Below, piece by piece: positions 27,744 to 36,717 of a DNA stretch of 64,000 nt. Made by a program: the position numbers and the translations under genes. Source of the DNA: Hymenobacter guriensis (lineage in GTDB: Bacteria > Bacteroidota > Bacteroidia > Cytophagales > Hymenobacteraceae); the NCBI RefSeq assembly GCF_015773195.1, contig NZ_JADWYK010000019.1, positions 1 to 64,000 of the forward strand. Reading direction: 5' to 3'. The stretch's first letter is position 1; the number at the start of each line of letters is the position of its first letter. The notes beneath the pieces were generated by a model. It did not search any database. It had not been told where the DNA came from and worked only from the letters and a program-made list of their open reading frames with translations.

Positions 27744-28775
27744 GTGGGACTACTACTCATTTTTGTTGCGGCCGTGCTGGCCTTTGGGGTAAGCACGGTA
27801 AGCGGGGGCGGCGCGGGGTTGCTGCTGCTGCCCGTGCTGGCGCGGGTGCTGCCCACCGCCGCAGTACCGGCGGCCCTCACCGTGGGCACGGCCACGAGCA
27901 CCGTCTCGAAGCTGGCCCTGTTTCGGCGCCACATCAACTGGGCGGTCACGCGCCGGTTCGTGCCGGGGGCGGTGCCGGGCGTGCTGCTGGGGGCCTTTCT
28001 GCTCAAATACCTTAACCCCTTGTACCTAGAGGTGTTCATCGGTCTGTTTCTGCTCTCGAACCTGACCATGCTGCGTCGCTCGGCCCCGGTGACGGACGTG
28101 GCCCCCGTGCCCATCGGCTGGCGGAAGCTGAGCGGTATCGGGTTTCTAGCGGGCTTTCTGTCGGGCCTGACGGGCGCGGTGGGACTGGTGTTCAATAAGT
28201 TCTACTTTCACTATGGGCTGAGCCGGGACCAAGTCATCGCCACCCGCGCGGCCAACGAGCTGCTGCTGCACCTGATCAAGCTGGGCCTTTACCTCTCCTT
28301 GGGGCTGCTCACCGGCCCAGCCTGGCAAGCGGGCGCCGTGGTGGCGGTAGCAGCGGTGCTGGCCACGGCGGCTACCAAGCGCATCGTCCATTATCTGCCC
28401 GAGGCCGCCTTCCGCCGCATCGGCTATGCGGCGATGGTACTCAGCGGGGGCTTCATGCTCTGGTCGGCCGCCACCGAGCTGCGCAGCACCGACAACCTGC
28501 GCGCCAGCACCGCCTTGCTCGGCGACGAAGTGGAAGTAACCGGCTGGTGGCGCAGCCGCAGCCTGACATTGGAACTGGAAATCGACGAAAGCCCCGCCAT
28601 CGAGCAGCCGGTGACCCTAGAGCAGTTGCCGCCCGCTGTGCAGGCTACCATGCGCCGGTTGCAGCAGGGTCGACCCATCCTCAAGATCGAGGAAGTATGG
28701 CAGCTTAACCGGCACTACTATGAGCTGTATCTGAACGATAGGGGGCGGGTTGTTTCGCTGGACGTAGTGCCGTGA
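27744..28775 (+). CDS. TauE/SafE-family transporter fused to a PepSY-like domain
   Basis: A 343-residue protein with a GTG start. Residues 1 to about 240 form seven to eight membrane segments of the TauE/SafE type (STVSGGGAGLLLLPVLAR, GFLSGLTGAVGLVFNKFYF). The last 85 residues are soluble and resemble a PepSY-like fold (TLEQLPPAVQATMRRLQQG, then a strand pair to the end). TauE/SafE proteins export sulfur-containing anions. The tail matches the next gene in style (LPxAV), suggesting the same ligand. Fusion of the two is unusual in my knowledge. Confidence 0.75.
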   Translation: MGLLLIFVAAVLAFGVSTVSGGGAGLLLLPVLARVLPTAAVPAALTVGTATSTVSKLALFRRHINWAVTRRFVPGAVPGVLLGAFLLKYLNPLYLEVFIGLFLLSNLTMLRRSAPVTDVAPVPIGWRKLSGIGFLAGFLSGLTGAVGLVFNKFYFHYGLSRDQVIATRAANELLLHLIKLGLYLSLGLLTGPAWQAGAVVAVAAVLATAATKRIVHYLPEAAFRRIGYAAMVLSGGFMLWSAATELRSTDNLRASTALLGDEVEVTGWWRSRSLTLELEIDESPAIEQPVTLEQLPPAVQATMRRLQQGRPILKIEEVWQLNRHYYELYLNDRGRVVSLDVVP

Positions 28776-28845
28776 ACACGCACCAGAAAAACCACAGAAA
28801 CGGGGTGTAAGATTGCAGCGTCAACCATGTAACCCGCATTGCCAC

Positions 28846-29313
28846 ATGAAAAAAACGTTGTTGCTGCTGGCCCTGATTACGGGGGCAGCCGTTGCCGTCC
28901 AAGCCCAGGAGCTGACGGCCAAGCAAGTACCCGCCGCCGTAACGGCTGCTTTCCACAAAGCTCACCCGGCCGCCAAGCAGGTGAAGTGGGAAAAGGAAGA
29001 CGGCAACTACGAGGCCGAGTTTAAGCAGGGTACCGAGGAGCTGTCGGTCGTGCTAACGGCGGATGGGAAGCTGCTGGAAACCGAAACGGAAATCCGGGTG
29101 GCGCAACTGCCGTCCGCCGTCCGCAGCAAGCTGACCAGTGCCTACGCCGGTTACCAGGTGACGGAGGCGGCCAAAATCGTGACAGCCGCCACCGGCGCTA
29201 CCACCTACGAGGCCGAGCTGCGCAAGACCGGCAAGAAGATGGACGTCATCTTCGACGCCAACGGTGGGGTGGTCAAGACCGAAGCCGACGACGCGAAAGC
29301 CGATAAGAAGTAG
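28846..29313 (+). CDS. Secreted PepSY-like protein
   Basis: The start at 28846 gives a clear signal peptide (MKKTLLLLALITGAAVAVQAQ). The mature part has two PepSY-like repeats: QVPAAVTAAFHKAHPAAKQVKWEKEDGNYEAEF, and QLPSAVRSKL with ATTYEAELRKTGKKMDVIFD. The family is common in Bacteroidota periplasms with unclear ligands. It lies between the TauE-PepSY gene and a receptor gene. Confidence 0.8.
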   Translation: MKKTLLLLALITGAAVAVQAQELTAKQVPAAVTAAFHKAHPAAKQVKWEKEDGNYEAEFKQGTEELSVVLTADGKLLETETEIRVAQLPSAVRSKLTSAYAGYQVTEAAKIVTAATGATTYEAELRKTGKKMDVIFDANGGVVKTEADDAKADKK

Positions 29314-29390
29314 TACCTGCGTGAACGTGAGTGAGTGAATGGCCGGGACGGAGCCTGCTGCAGGTTTCGTCCCGGCTTACTTTTGGACGG

Positions 29391-31868
29391 ATGAATACAT
29401 TTTTTCGCCTGGAGCGCCTGAAATACCCGTTTTGGCTGGTGCTGGTCGTACTGCTGACTCCACTGGCGGCGCGGGCGCAGTCGACCGCTACCGTGCGCGG
29501 GCTGTTATTCGACGCGGCCACCAACCAACCGCTGCCCTTCGCCAACGTGGTGCTGCTGCGGGCCCAGGATTCCAGCTTCGTGGCCGGCGCTCAGACCGCG
29601 GAAAACGGCGCCTTCGTGCTCGACAAGGTAGCTTTCGGCAATTACTCCCTGCGGGCCACGGGGCTGGGCTACCGCCCCGGCCGCAAGCCTGTAACGGTGG
29701 CCGCTGCCGCCGTGGAGCTGGGCACGCTGCGCTTGCGCCCGACGGCCACCCAGCTCAAGGACGTGGTCATTCAGGGCGAGCGGGCGGTAGTGCAGGCCGG
29801 CCTCGACAAAAAGGTCGTCAGCGTGGTTAAGGACTTGACGGCGGTGGGCGGCACCGCGGCTGACGTGCTGCAGAACGTGCCCTCCGTGACGGTGGACCAG
29901 AACGGATCGGTGAGCCTGCGCGGCTCCAGCGGCGTCACCATCTTCATCGACGGCAAGCCCTCGGGCGCGGCTGGTGGGGGCCGGGGCGTCTCGCTCGACC
30001 AGATTCCAGCTTCCCAGATCGAGTCGGTGGAAGTCATTACCAACCCCTCGGCCCGCTACGACGCCGAAGGAGCGGCCGGCATCATCAACATCGTGCTCAA
30101 GAAAAACCGCCGCGACGGGCTCAACGGGCAGGTCACGGCCGGCGCGGGTACCAAGGACAAGTACAACGGCGCGCTGAGCCTGAATTACCACAAGGGCAAG
30201 GCGAACGTGTTCCTGACCTACGACGGCCGCCAGGACCGGCGTACCGGCTATGGCTCCCTGGACCAGACCATCACCAGTACCGATGCAGCCGGCAGCAGTA
30301 CCCGGCGCGTACTACGACAGAATCGTCAGGGCGTCGTCTACAACCAGTCGAACGCCCTGCGGCTGGGCATCGATTACAGCCTCACGCCCGAGCAGACGCT
30401 GACCCTGTCGGTGCAGCCGCGCTACAACGCGGGCCACAGCTGGGAGAACATTGCGTCGCGGCAGTTCAATTACCTCGACACCCGCAGCTACGCCGACAGC
30501 CTGGGCACCACCGACCGCAGCAACACCGCCCGCAGCACCAACCGCTCGGCTGACCTCACGCTGGACTACCGCCACACCTGGGCCGGGCAGAAAGGCCGGG
30601 AGCTGACGGCCAGCGCCATTTACACGCCCCTGCACGGACAGAACACCATCGACTCGCGCCTATACTACATCGACGGCGGCGCCACGCCCAGCCAGCAGCA
30701 GCACTTCGATAACATGCTCCACCAAGGCTCGGCGCAGGTGGATTACGTGCAGCCACTGGGCGAGAAAAGCCGACTGGAAACCGGGGCCAAAAGCCTGTGG
30801 CGCAACTACGACAACGACTACCGCTTTACCAGCACGCTGCCACTGGCCTTCGACCCGTCGAATCACTTCCTCTACCAGGAGTATATTCAAGCCGCCTACG
30901 CCACGTATGGCAACGCGGTGGGGCACCTGAGCTACCAGGCCGGCGTGCGCGCTGAACAGACCAACACCCACGGCAACCAGCTCTCGACCGGGCAGCAGTT
31001 CCGGCGCCGCTACCTGAACCTGTTTCCCAGTGCCGTGCTCAGCTACGAACTAAGCCAGGAGCAGCAGCTGCGCCTGAGCTACTCGAAGCGCGTGCAGCGT
31101 CCCGACCAGGGGGAACTAAACCCCTTCACCGACCGATCCGACCCGCTGAACCTGAATACCGGCAATCCTCTGCTGCTGCCCGAATACATCCACGCCGTGG
31201 AGCTGGGCCACCAGAAGTACTTCGGTAAGAGCGGCTCCTTGACCAGCACCGCGTTTTACAACATCGAGACGCAGACCATCAAAGGGTTTCGGGAAGTCAT
31301 CACCGACCCGCTGACGGGCAACGTGGTCACGAGCAGCACCCGCCTGAACCTGGGCGACGAGACGAATTACGGCTTGGAGCTGATCGGCGCCACCAGCCTG
31401 ACCTCGTTCTGGAAGCTGAACGGCACAGCCTCGGCCTTCCGCCGCATCATCAAGGGCAGCGGCCCAAGCACCGATATCAACAACAGCAACTTCGTGTACA
31501 CCGCCCGCGTCAACACCACGCTCACGCCGGTGAAGAAGCTCGATGTGCAGGTGTCGGCCAACTACCGCTCGCCGGTCGTCTCGGCCCAGGGCCGCCGCCT
31601 GACTACCTTCAACACCGATGTGGCTGCCAAGTATGCCGTGCTCGGCGACCGGGGCAGCTTGTCCCTGCGGGTGTCGGACGTGTTCAATACGCTGCGCTAC
31701 AATTTCACTGCCTACGGCCCCAACCTCGACGCCGTCAGCCGCACCAAGCGCGAGTCGCGTATTGCTATTCTCACGTTCAGCTACCGCTTTGGGCAGGACG
31801 GCGTCGATACCAACCAGCGTCGGCGGCCCCAACAGGGGCCCGCGGAAGCTGGGAACGGGTTTGAATAA
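29391..31868 (+). CDS. TonB-receptor-like outer-membrane beta-barrel protein
   Basis: The start at 29391 gives a signal peptide ending AARAQ. At about 825 residues it has a carboxypeptidase-regulatory-like domain (TVRGLLFDAATNQPLPFANV), then a plug with SLRGSSGVTIFIDGKPS and SQIESVEVITNPSARYDAEGAAGIINIV, then a barrel of the OMP_b-brl_3 type ending FSYRFGQ. This subgroup often lacks a classic TonB box. It would import or bind a ligand at the outer membrane. Its neighbours are PepSY proteins and an anion exporter. Confidence 0.85.
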   Translation: MNTFFRLERLKYPFWLVLVVLLTPLAARAQSTATVRGLLFDAATNQPLPFANVVLLRAQDSSFVAGAQTAENGAFVLDKVAFGNYSLRATGLGYRPGRKPVTVAAAAVELGTLRLRPTATQLKDVVIQGERAVVQAGLDKKVVSVVKDLTAVGGTAADVLQNVPSVTVDQNGSVSLRGSSGVTIFIDGKPSGAAGGGRGVSLDQIPASQIESVEVITNPSARYDAEGAAGIINIVLKKNRRDGLNGQVTAGAGTKDKYNGALSLNYHKGKANVFLTYDGRQDRRTGYGSLDQTITSTDAAGSSTRRVLRQNRQGVVYNQSNALRLGIDYSLTPEQTLTLSVQPRYNAGHSWENIASRQFNYLDTRSYADSLGTTDRSNTARSTNRSADLTLDYRHTWAGQKGRELTASAIYTPLHGQNTIDSRLYYIDGGATPSQQQHFDNMLHQGSAQVDYVQPLGEKSRLETGAKSLWRNYDNDYRFTSTLPLAFDPSNHFLYQEYIQAAYATYGNAVGHLSYQAGVRAEQTNTHGNQLSTGQQFRRRYLNLFPSAVLSYELSQEQQLRLSYSKRVQRPDQGELNPFTDRSDPLNLNTGNPLLLPEYIHAVELGHQKYFGKSGSLTSTAFYNIETQTIKGFREVITDPLTGNVVTSSTRLNLGDETNYGLELIGATSLTSFWKLNGTASAFRRIIKGSGPSTDINNSNFVYTARVNTTLTPVKKLDVQVSANYRSPVVSAQGRRLTTFNTDVAAKYAVLGDRGSLSLRVSDVFNTLRYNFTAYGPNLDAVSRTKRESRIAILTFSYRFGQDGVDTNQRRRPQQGPAEAGNGFE

Positions 31869-32033
31869 CTTCGGCACGGGGCTCCACCCTGCGGCGGAAA
31901 TGAAGCGGACAGGCCGGACAGTGAGCTACGCACCTGCGGCAGCGGCGCTGTGTGGCACCGGCTGATGTGTGCACTGCACCTTCTCGCTTCCTGAGTAGCC
32001 AACGAGGCGCCAAGTAAATCTGCGTGAAACGGT

Positions 32034-35000
32034 ATGCCCGTTGAATTTCTGAGCGATGAACAGGCCGCCCGCTACGGCCGCTTTGCTGCAGCCCCTAGCC
32101 CCGAACAGCTGGCGCAATTTTTCTACCTGAGCCCGTCGGATCGGACGGCCGTGGCGCAGCGGCGCCGGCCAGCTAACCGCCTCGGCTACGCGGTTCAGCT
32201 CTGCACGCTCCGGTTTCTGGGCACGTTTCTGCCGGACCCCTTCCAGGTGCCGGCGGTGGTCGTCGACACCCTGGCGGCCCAACTGCAGCTCTGCCCGGCG
32301 GCGTGGGACGACTACCGCACCCGCCCCAGCACCTGGTACGAACACCAAGCCCACATCGTGGCCTATCTGGACTACCGGCCGTTCACCGGCCGGGAAGGGT
32401 TTCGGCTCGCCCGATGGCTCTACGCGCAAGTCAGCACCAGCACGGTACGCCCCAGCGTCCTGTTCGACCTGGCCACGGCCCACCTGGTTGCCCAGCGCGT
32501 GGTGCTGCCCGGCGTCTCGCCGCTGGCCCGGCTGATTGCCCGGGTGCACCAACGCCATAGCCGCCATCTGTACCGCCTGCTGTGGGGCCGGCTCGATGCC
32601 GCCCAACGGCACGCCTTGGACGCGCTGCTCGTGGCGCCCCCCGGCCATCGGCTGACGCCGCTGGAACTACTGCGCACGCCGCCCACGCGCGTGTCGGCCC
32701 CGGGCTTGGTGGAGGCCCTGCAGCGGCTGGCGCAGATCCGGGCGGTGGGGGTCAGCGACGTATCCCTGCACGAGGTACCCAACGCCCGTCTGGCCCGGTT
32801 GGCCCGGCACGCACACCAGGCCTGGGCCCAGCCGCTGCTGCGCATGGCTCCGGAGCGCCGGGCCGCGACCCTGCTGGCGTTTGTGCAGAGCCTGGAGCGC
32901 ACCGCCACCGACGACGTCCTGGACCTGTTCGACGGGCTGCTGGCCACGTTGGCGTTACGCGGGGAGGCCCAGCACCGGCGGGAGCGGCTGCGCACCCTCA
33001 AGGATTTGGACGCAGCCGCGCTGGTGCTGCAGCAGGCCGCGCGCCTCGTGCTGGACCCGGCCGTGCCCGACGACGCCGTACGCGCCCAGGTGCTGGCCAC
33101 CGTCGGCGAGACGGCCCTGCGGGACGCCGCCGCGGCCGTCCAGCAGTTGGCCAGCCACGCCGACGATCCGGCCCCGCCAGCCCTGGCGGGGCGCTACGCG
33201 ACGGTGCGGCGGTTTCTGCCCGCCCTGCTCGCGGGCATCAGGTTCGAGGGCACGCCGGCGGCTACCCCGTTGCTACAAGCCTGGACGTTCCTGCAGCAGC
33301 GCGAGCAGCCGGGCCGGGGCCGGCCGGGGTGGGCTAAGGCCCCGGCCGCCGTGGTGCCCGCCAACTGGCGCCGGCGCGTGTTTCCTAGCTCCGGCGACGT
33401 GGACCCGGCGGCTTACACGCTCTGCGTGCTGGACCGGCTGCACCAAGCGCTGCGCCGCCGCGATGTATTCGTGCCCGTGAGTGAGCGTTACGGCGACCCG
33501 CGGGCCGACCTGCTGCGAGGCGAAGCGTGGGAAGCCGCCCGCGAGTCCGTGGCCCGGGCGTTGGACCGCTCCACCGATCCGGCGGTGGAACTGGCGCGCC
33601 TACAGCAGAAGCTGCACGCCGCCTACACGGACGTGCAAGCCAACCTTGCCCAGAACACCGCCCTGCAACTGGTGCCCGGCGACCCGCCTGCGCTGGTGCT
33701 CAGCCCGCTGGCCGCGCAGCCCGATCCCGCCCACCTGACGCAGCTGCGCGAGCAGTTGGCGCAGCAACTGCCGCCGGTGGAGCTGGCCGCTTTGCTGCTG
33801 GAAGTGGACGCCTTCACCGGCTTTGCCAGCGCCTTTACCCACGTGGCCGACGGGCAGCCGGCCGACCCGGAGTTGACCCGCAGCCTCTGCGCCGTGCTGC
33901 TGGCGCAGGCCTGCAACATCGGCCTGAAAACCGTGGCGCGACCGGAAGTGCCAGCGCTGACCTTGCCGCGACTGGCCTGGGTGCAGCAGCATTACCTGCG
34001 CCAGGAAACGCTCACCGCCGCCAACGCCCGGCTGGTCGACGGCCAGGCTGTGCTGCCGCTGGCCCAGGCCTGGGGCGGCGGGGAAGTCGCCTCGGCCGAC
34101 GGTCTGCGCTTCGTGGTCCCGGTGCGCACCATCTACGCCGGCTGGAACGGCAAGTATTTTCCAGGCCAGCGCGGCGTGACCTATTACAACTTCACCAGCG
34201 ACCAGTTCTCCGGTTTCCACGGCATCGTCATTCCCGGCACGCTGCGCGATTCGTTGTTTATTTTGGCCGGGCTGCTGGAGCAGCAAACCAGCCTCGACCC
34301 GCGCGAAATTATGGCCGACACGCACGGCTACAGCGACGTGGTGTTCGGCTTGTTTGCCCTACTGGGCTACCGCTTCAGCCCCCGACTGGCCGATTTGCCC
34401 GACCAGCGCTTCTGGCGCCTGCAGCCGGCCGACGACTACGGGCCGCTAAACGGGCTGAGCCGCCACGTCGTCAATGCCCGGCTCCTCACCGAGCACTGGG
34501 ACGACCTGCTGCGCCTGGCCGGTTCGTTGAAGCTGGGCAAGGCCAAGGCCACCGCCGTGATGCGCACGCTGCAACGGGCGGGTTCCTTATCTGGGTTGGG
34601 ACGTGCCGTCGCCGAGTTTGGCCGGATCGAAAAGACACGGTACCTGTTGGCTTACGTGCAGGACGAAGCCTACCGGCGCCGCATCCTGGTGCAACTCAAC
34701 CGGGGCGAGGGCCGCCACGCGCTGGCCCGCGCCGTGTTTCACGGCCGTAAGGGGGAACTGCGCCAACGCTACCGCGAGGGCATGGAAGACCAGTTGGGGG
34801 CGTTAGGGCTGGTCGTCAACGCAGTAGTCCTGTGGAACACGCGTTACCTACAGCACGCGTTGGAGCAGCACCAGGCGGCCGGGCACGACGTGGCGGCCGA
34901 CGACATTGCCCGCCTTTCCCCGCTGCTGCACGAGCATGTGAACATGCTGGGCCAGTACGACTTCAGCTTGCCCGCGCACTTGGCTGCCGGGGAGCTGCGC

Positions 35001-35051
35001 CCCTTGCGCGACCCGGCCCAGTGGCAGGAACGTTTTGCGCCGGTAGGGTAA
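32034..35051 (+). CDS. tnpA: Tn3-family transposase
   Basis: At 1005 residues it is full length for Tn3 transposases (about 950-1020). The N-terminal DUF4158-like DNA-binding region begins FLSDEQAARYGRF. The DDE catalytic domain includes MADTHGYSDVVFGLFALLGYRFSPR (first or second Asp region) and ends near LSPLLHEHVNMLGQYDF. It stops 61 bases before the right inverted repeat, the normal arrangement. It should be active because no frameshift or stop interrupts it. Confidence 0.95.
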   Translation: MPVEFLSDEQAARYGRFAAAPSPEQLAQFFYLSPSDRTAVAQRRRPANRLGYAVQLCTLRFLGTFLPDPFQVPAVVVDTLAAQLQLCPAAWDDYRTRPSTWYEHQAHIVAYLDYRPFTGREGFRLARWLYAQVSTSTVRPSVLFDLATAHLVAQRVVLPGVSPLARLIARVHQRHSRHLYRLLWGRLDAAQRHALDALLVAPPGHRLTPLELLRTPPTRVSAPGLVEALQRLAQIRAVGVSDVSLHEVPNARLARLARHAHQAWAQPLLRMAPERRAATLLAFVQSLERTATDDVLDLFDGLLATLALRGEAQHRRERLRTLKDLDAAALVLQQAARLVLDPAVPDDAVRAQVLATVGETALRDAAAAVQQLASHADDPAPPALAGRYATVRRFLPALLAGIRFEGTPAATPLLQAWTFLQQREQPGRGRPGWAKAPAAVVPANWRRRVFPSSGDVDPAAYTLCVLDRLHQALRRRDVFVPVSERYGDPRADLLRGEAWEAARESVARALDRSTDPAVELARLQQKLHAAYTDVQANLAQNTALQLVPGDPPALVLSPLAAQPDPAHLTQLREQLAQQLPPVELAALLLEVDAFTGFASAFTHVADGQPADPELTRSLCAVLLAQACNIGLKTVARPEVPALTLPRLAWVQQHYLRQETLTAANARLVDGQAVLPLAQAWGGGEVASADGLRFVVPVRTIYAGWNGKYFPGQRGVTYYNFTSDQFSGFHGIVIPGTLRDSLFILAGLLEQQTSLDPREIMADTHGYSDVVFGLFALLGYRFSPRLADLPDQRFWRLQPADDYGPLNGLSRHVVNARLLTEHWDDLLRLAGSLKLGKAKATAVMRTLQRAGSLSGLGRAVAEFGRIEKTRYLLAYVQDEAYRRRILVQLNRGEGRHALARAVFHGRKGELRQRYREGMEDQLGALGLVVNAVVLWNTRYLQHALEQHQAAGHDVAADDIARLSPLLHEHVNMLGQYDFSLPAHLAAGELRPLRDPAQWQERFAPVG

Positions 35052-35112
35052 CTGGGGCAAACTACAGGTTGCGCTGGAATTGCCTCTTTACTGAAAACGA
35101 ATCCTGATTTTC

Positions 35113-35150
35113 CTTAGCGGGAATTTCGGTTCCAACTATTGTGCTACCCC
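35113..35150 (-). repeat. Right terminal inverted repeat (IRR) of the Tn3 transposon
   Basis: Read inward it starts GGGGTAGCAC and ends CGCTAAG. It matches IRL at 35 of 38 positions. Confidence 0.95.
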
Positions 35151-35155
35151 GTAAC
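35151..35155. repeat. Right target-site duplication GTAAC
   Basis: Identical to 13478-13482 on the other side of the transposon. Confidence 0.9.
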
Positions 35156-35323
35156 GTAATACTGACCGCCCAGACACATCACATTACCCAGCAGCGTACC
35201 CGGACCGGAGCCGCCACAGATAGCTGGGTTGGTCAGGAAGCGGCGGCCTTCGCCGTGGCGCATAGGCAGGAATTGCGTGGCGACGGCTCGGTAAGTGGGC
35301 ACAAGAATGGTGGAAGCAGACAT
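35151..35323 (-). pseudogene. N-terminal part of the plasmid gene cut by the Tn3 transposon
   Basis: From ATG at 35323 the frame runs 57 codons (begins MSASTILVPTYRAVATQ) to the GTAAC duplication and continues in the same frame at 13479. It is the third gene of a leftward operon with the 45- and 142-residue proteins upstream. Confidence 0.85.
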
Positions 35324-35374
35324 GGTACAAGACTAGAGTGAGACGATGGAAACGAGCGGGCTACACTATTACAC

Positions 35375-35803
35375 CTAAGCGGCAATGGCCAGTTGACTGC
35401 CGAAAACGCAGTTAGCGCGGGCACTAAGAGGATTGCGGCGGCCAGTCTTGGTGTGGCGGGTAGTCTCCGTTACCAACCCTAGGAAGCCGGCGGCGTGGCA
35501 GTAGCCCTTTACTTCGGCCTGCTCAATGTGGCCAGCACGACTCACAGCTACCGTGGCTCCGATAGCCGGCACCGGCGCTTGGCTTGACCAATGCAGACCG
35601 CCGGGTAGCATCGTCAGGCGCGGGGCGGCGGCAAACTCTTCTACCGGGGCAATGCGCTGCTGATAAGCGTCCTCGCGGGCCTGTGCCTTGGCAGCGGCTA
35701 CGGCGCGCATATGCGCGAGACGGTCAGCGGGAATGCGGCGGGCGGGGCGGTACGTGCGTTTGGCTTTCATCGGGGCGGTTGGGGAAAAATGAGTGGTGGA
35801 CAT
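35375..35803 (-). CDS. Hypothetical basic protein, 142 residues
   Basis: Strongly basic N-terminus (KAKRTYRPARRIPADRLAHMR), then a helical stretch and a C-terminal half with WSSQAPVPAIGATVAVSRAGHIEQAEVKGY, perhaps a small beta barrel. No family recognised. It starts 6 bases after the stop of the 45-residue gene and precedes the split gene, so all three share one transcript. A nucleic-acid-binding role is possible from charge alone. Confidence 0.55.
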   Translation of the reverse strand: MSTTHFSPTAPMKAKRTYRPARRIPADRLAHMRAVAAAKAQAREDAYQQRIAPVEEFAAAPRLTMLPGGLHWSSQAPVPAIGATVAVSRAGHIEQAEVKGYCHAAGFLGLVTETTRHTKTGRRNPLSARANCVFGSQLAIAA

Positions 35804-35809
35804 ATTGGA

Positions 35810-35947
35810 TTAGAACCAAGGGGCAGCCTCCCACGCCGCTAGCTCGTCGGCCGTGAGTGTCGCGGGATGCGGCAACTCCTCATCAGCGGGGTCATAGCGG
35901 TCAGCTAATACCTCGCCGGGCGCAAGCTCAAAAGCGTCGTAATGCAT
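35810..35947 (-). CDS. Small acidic hypothetical protein, 45 residues
   Basis: An acidic peptide starting MHYDAFELAPGEVLADRYD and ending EAAPWF. It begins 59 bases after the shared 19-bp promoter/operator element and its stop is 6 bases before the next start, which supports it as a real gene despite its length. Confidence 0.5.
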   Translation of the reverse strand: MHYDAFELAPGEVLADRYDPADEELPHPATLTADELAAWEAAPWF

Positions 35948-36005
35948 GGTTTAGGGGTGATTTTGGGTTCATTTCCTATACTTACAAAACCCCACCGCTA
36001 TCAAT

Positions 36006-36024
36006 TTAGTTGCATTTTATACAA
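36006..36024 (-). promoter_or_regulatory. Shared leftward promoter/operator element, copy 1
   Basis: On the minus strand TTGTATAAAATGCAACTAA, ending 59 bases before the start of the 45-residue gene. The same element recurs at 41493-41511 and 53330-53348 at nearly the same distance from a start codon. Neighbouring sequence has a further TATTTTATGC-like half site. Confidence 0.8.
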
Positions 36025-36265
36025 TAAAACTTTGCATAAAATACAAATATTGTCTGTATGAAAGTGCCATTGCTAGTCGAGCGAGCTAGTAGCATTATGC
36101 TGCTGCCAGACCATTTTTTCCCCATTGCCCACTCCTGTTTGCGGTGTATGGCCTGCGCAGCGAAATGGATAAGGCATTCAGAGGATGGAAGCCTATTCTA
36201 CTGGCCATTGTCGCTATGTTAGCTTCGCGCCTATCAATACCTTGTCCGATTCTCCCCTAGACAGT

Positions 36266-36556
36266 ATGAGTACTGACCCCTATAAACAGAGCTTAACCGA
36301 TGCCGCCGCCATGCTGGTACATATTCGGGAGATACTATTCGACGCCACTTTTCAGGTCGCCATCGCCAACGAATTGAAAGACTGGTCGGATACTGTGGAG
36401 GTGGGAGAAGTACACACCATCTCGAAAGAGCTTTTGGAGAGTTGCAGCGACACAAATGTTCAACTGCTGACCAAGCTGCTTACCAATGTGGAGAGAACCT
36501 GCGACTCACTCCTGAATCTCAATGGTCTGGAGTTGGAAGAGGAAGACCCTGACTAA
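36266..36556 (+). CDS. Hypothetical acidic helical protein, 96 residues
   Basis: The ATG at 36266 is preferred to an upstream in-frame start lacking a plausible protein sequence. Helical and acidic (LLNLNGLELEEEDPD at the C-terminus). No recognised domain. It stands alone ahead of the gene pair at 36718. Confidence 0.5.
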   Translation: MSTDPYKQSLTDAAAMLVHIREILFDATFQVAIANELKDWSDTVEVGEVHTISKELLESCSDTNVQLLTKLLTNVERTCDSLLNLNGLELEEEDPD

Positions 36557-36622
36557 GGATGCGCTAACTATTCTCAGCGAGATGCCGCAAGCGAAATTGT
36601 TAGTTTTTACTGTTGCTATTAC

Positions 36623-36647
36623 AGCAATTGTAAATTTTATAATTGCT
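36623..36647 (+). promoter_or_regulatory. AT-rich dyad before the deiminase gene pair
   Basis: AGCAATT (36623-36629) is inverted at 36641-36647, and TTGCT just upstream gives a third half site. It is placed 70-95 bases before the start at 36718 as a repressor site would be. Confidence 0.4.
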
Positions 36648-36717
36648 ACTAAAACAACTACTTAGCTCATTTTTAGAAAGCTTGCAATTCGTTAGGAGCG
36701 GATGAATTCGCGGTGTA

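Larger units (their letters stand above)
13483..35150 (+). mobile_element. Intact 21.7-kb Tn3-family composite-cargo transposon
   Basis: Bounded by 38-bp inverted repeats and flanked by GTAAC on both sides. It has a serine resolvase near the left end (14300-15010), with a dyad promoter site that may be res, and a full-length Tn3 transposase next to the right end. The cargo between them is about 17 kb of envelope, efflux and signalling genes. No other insertion sequence is evident inside. The split host gene on either side rejoins in frame, so the insertion is recent enough to have left both halves readable. Confidence 0.95.
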
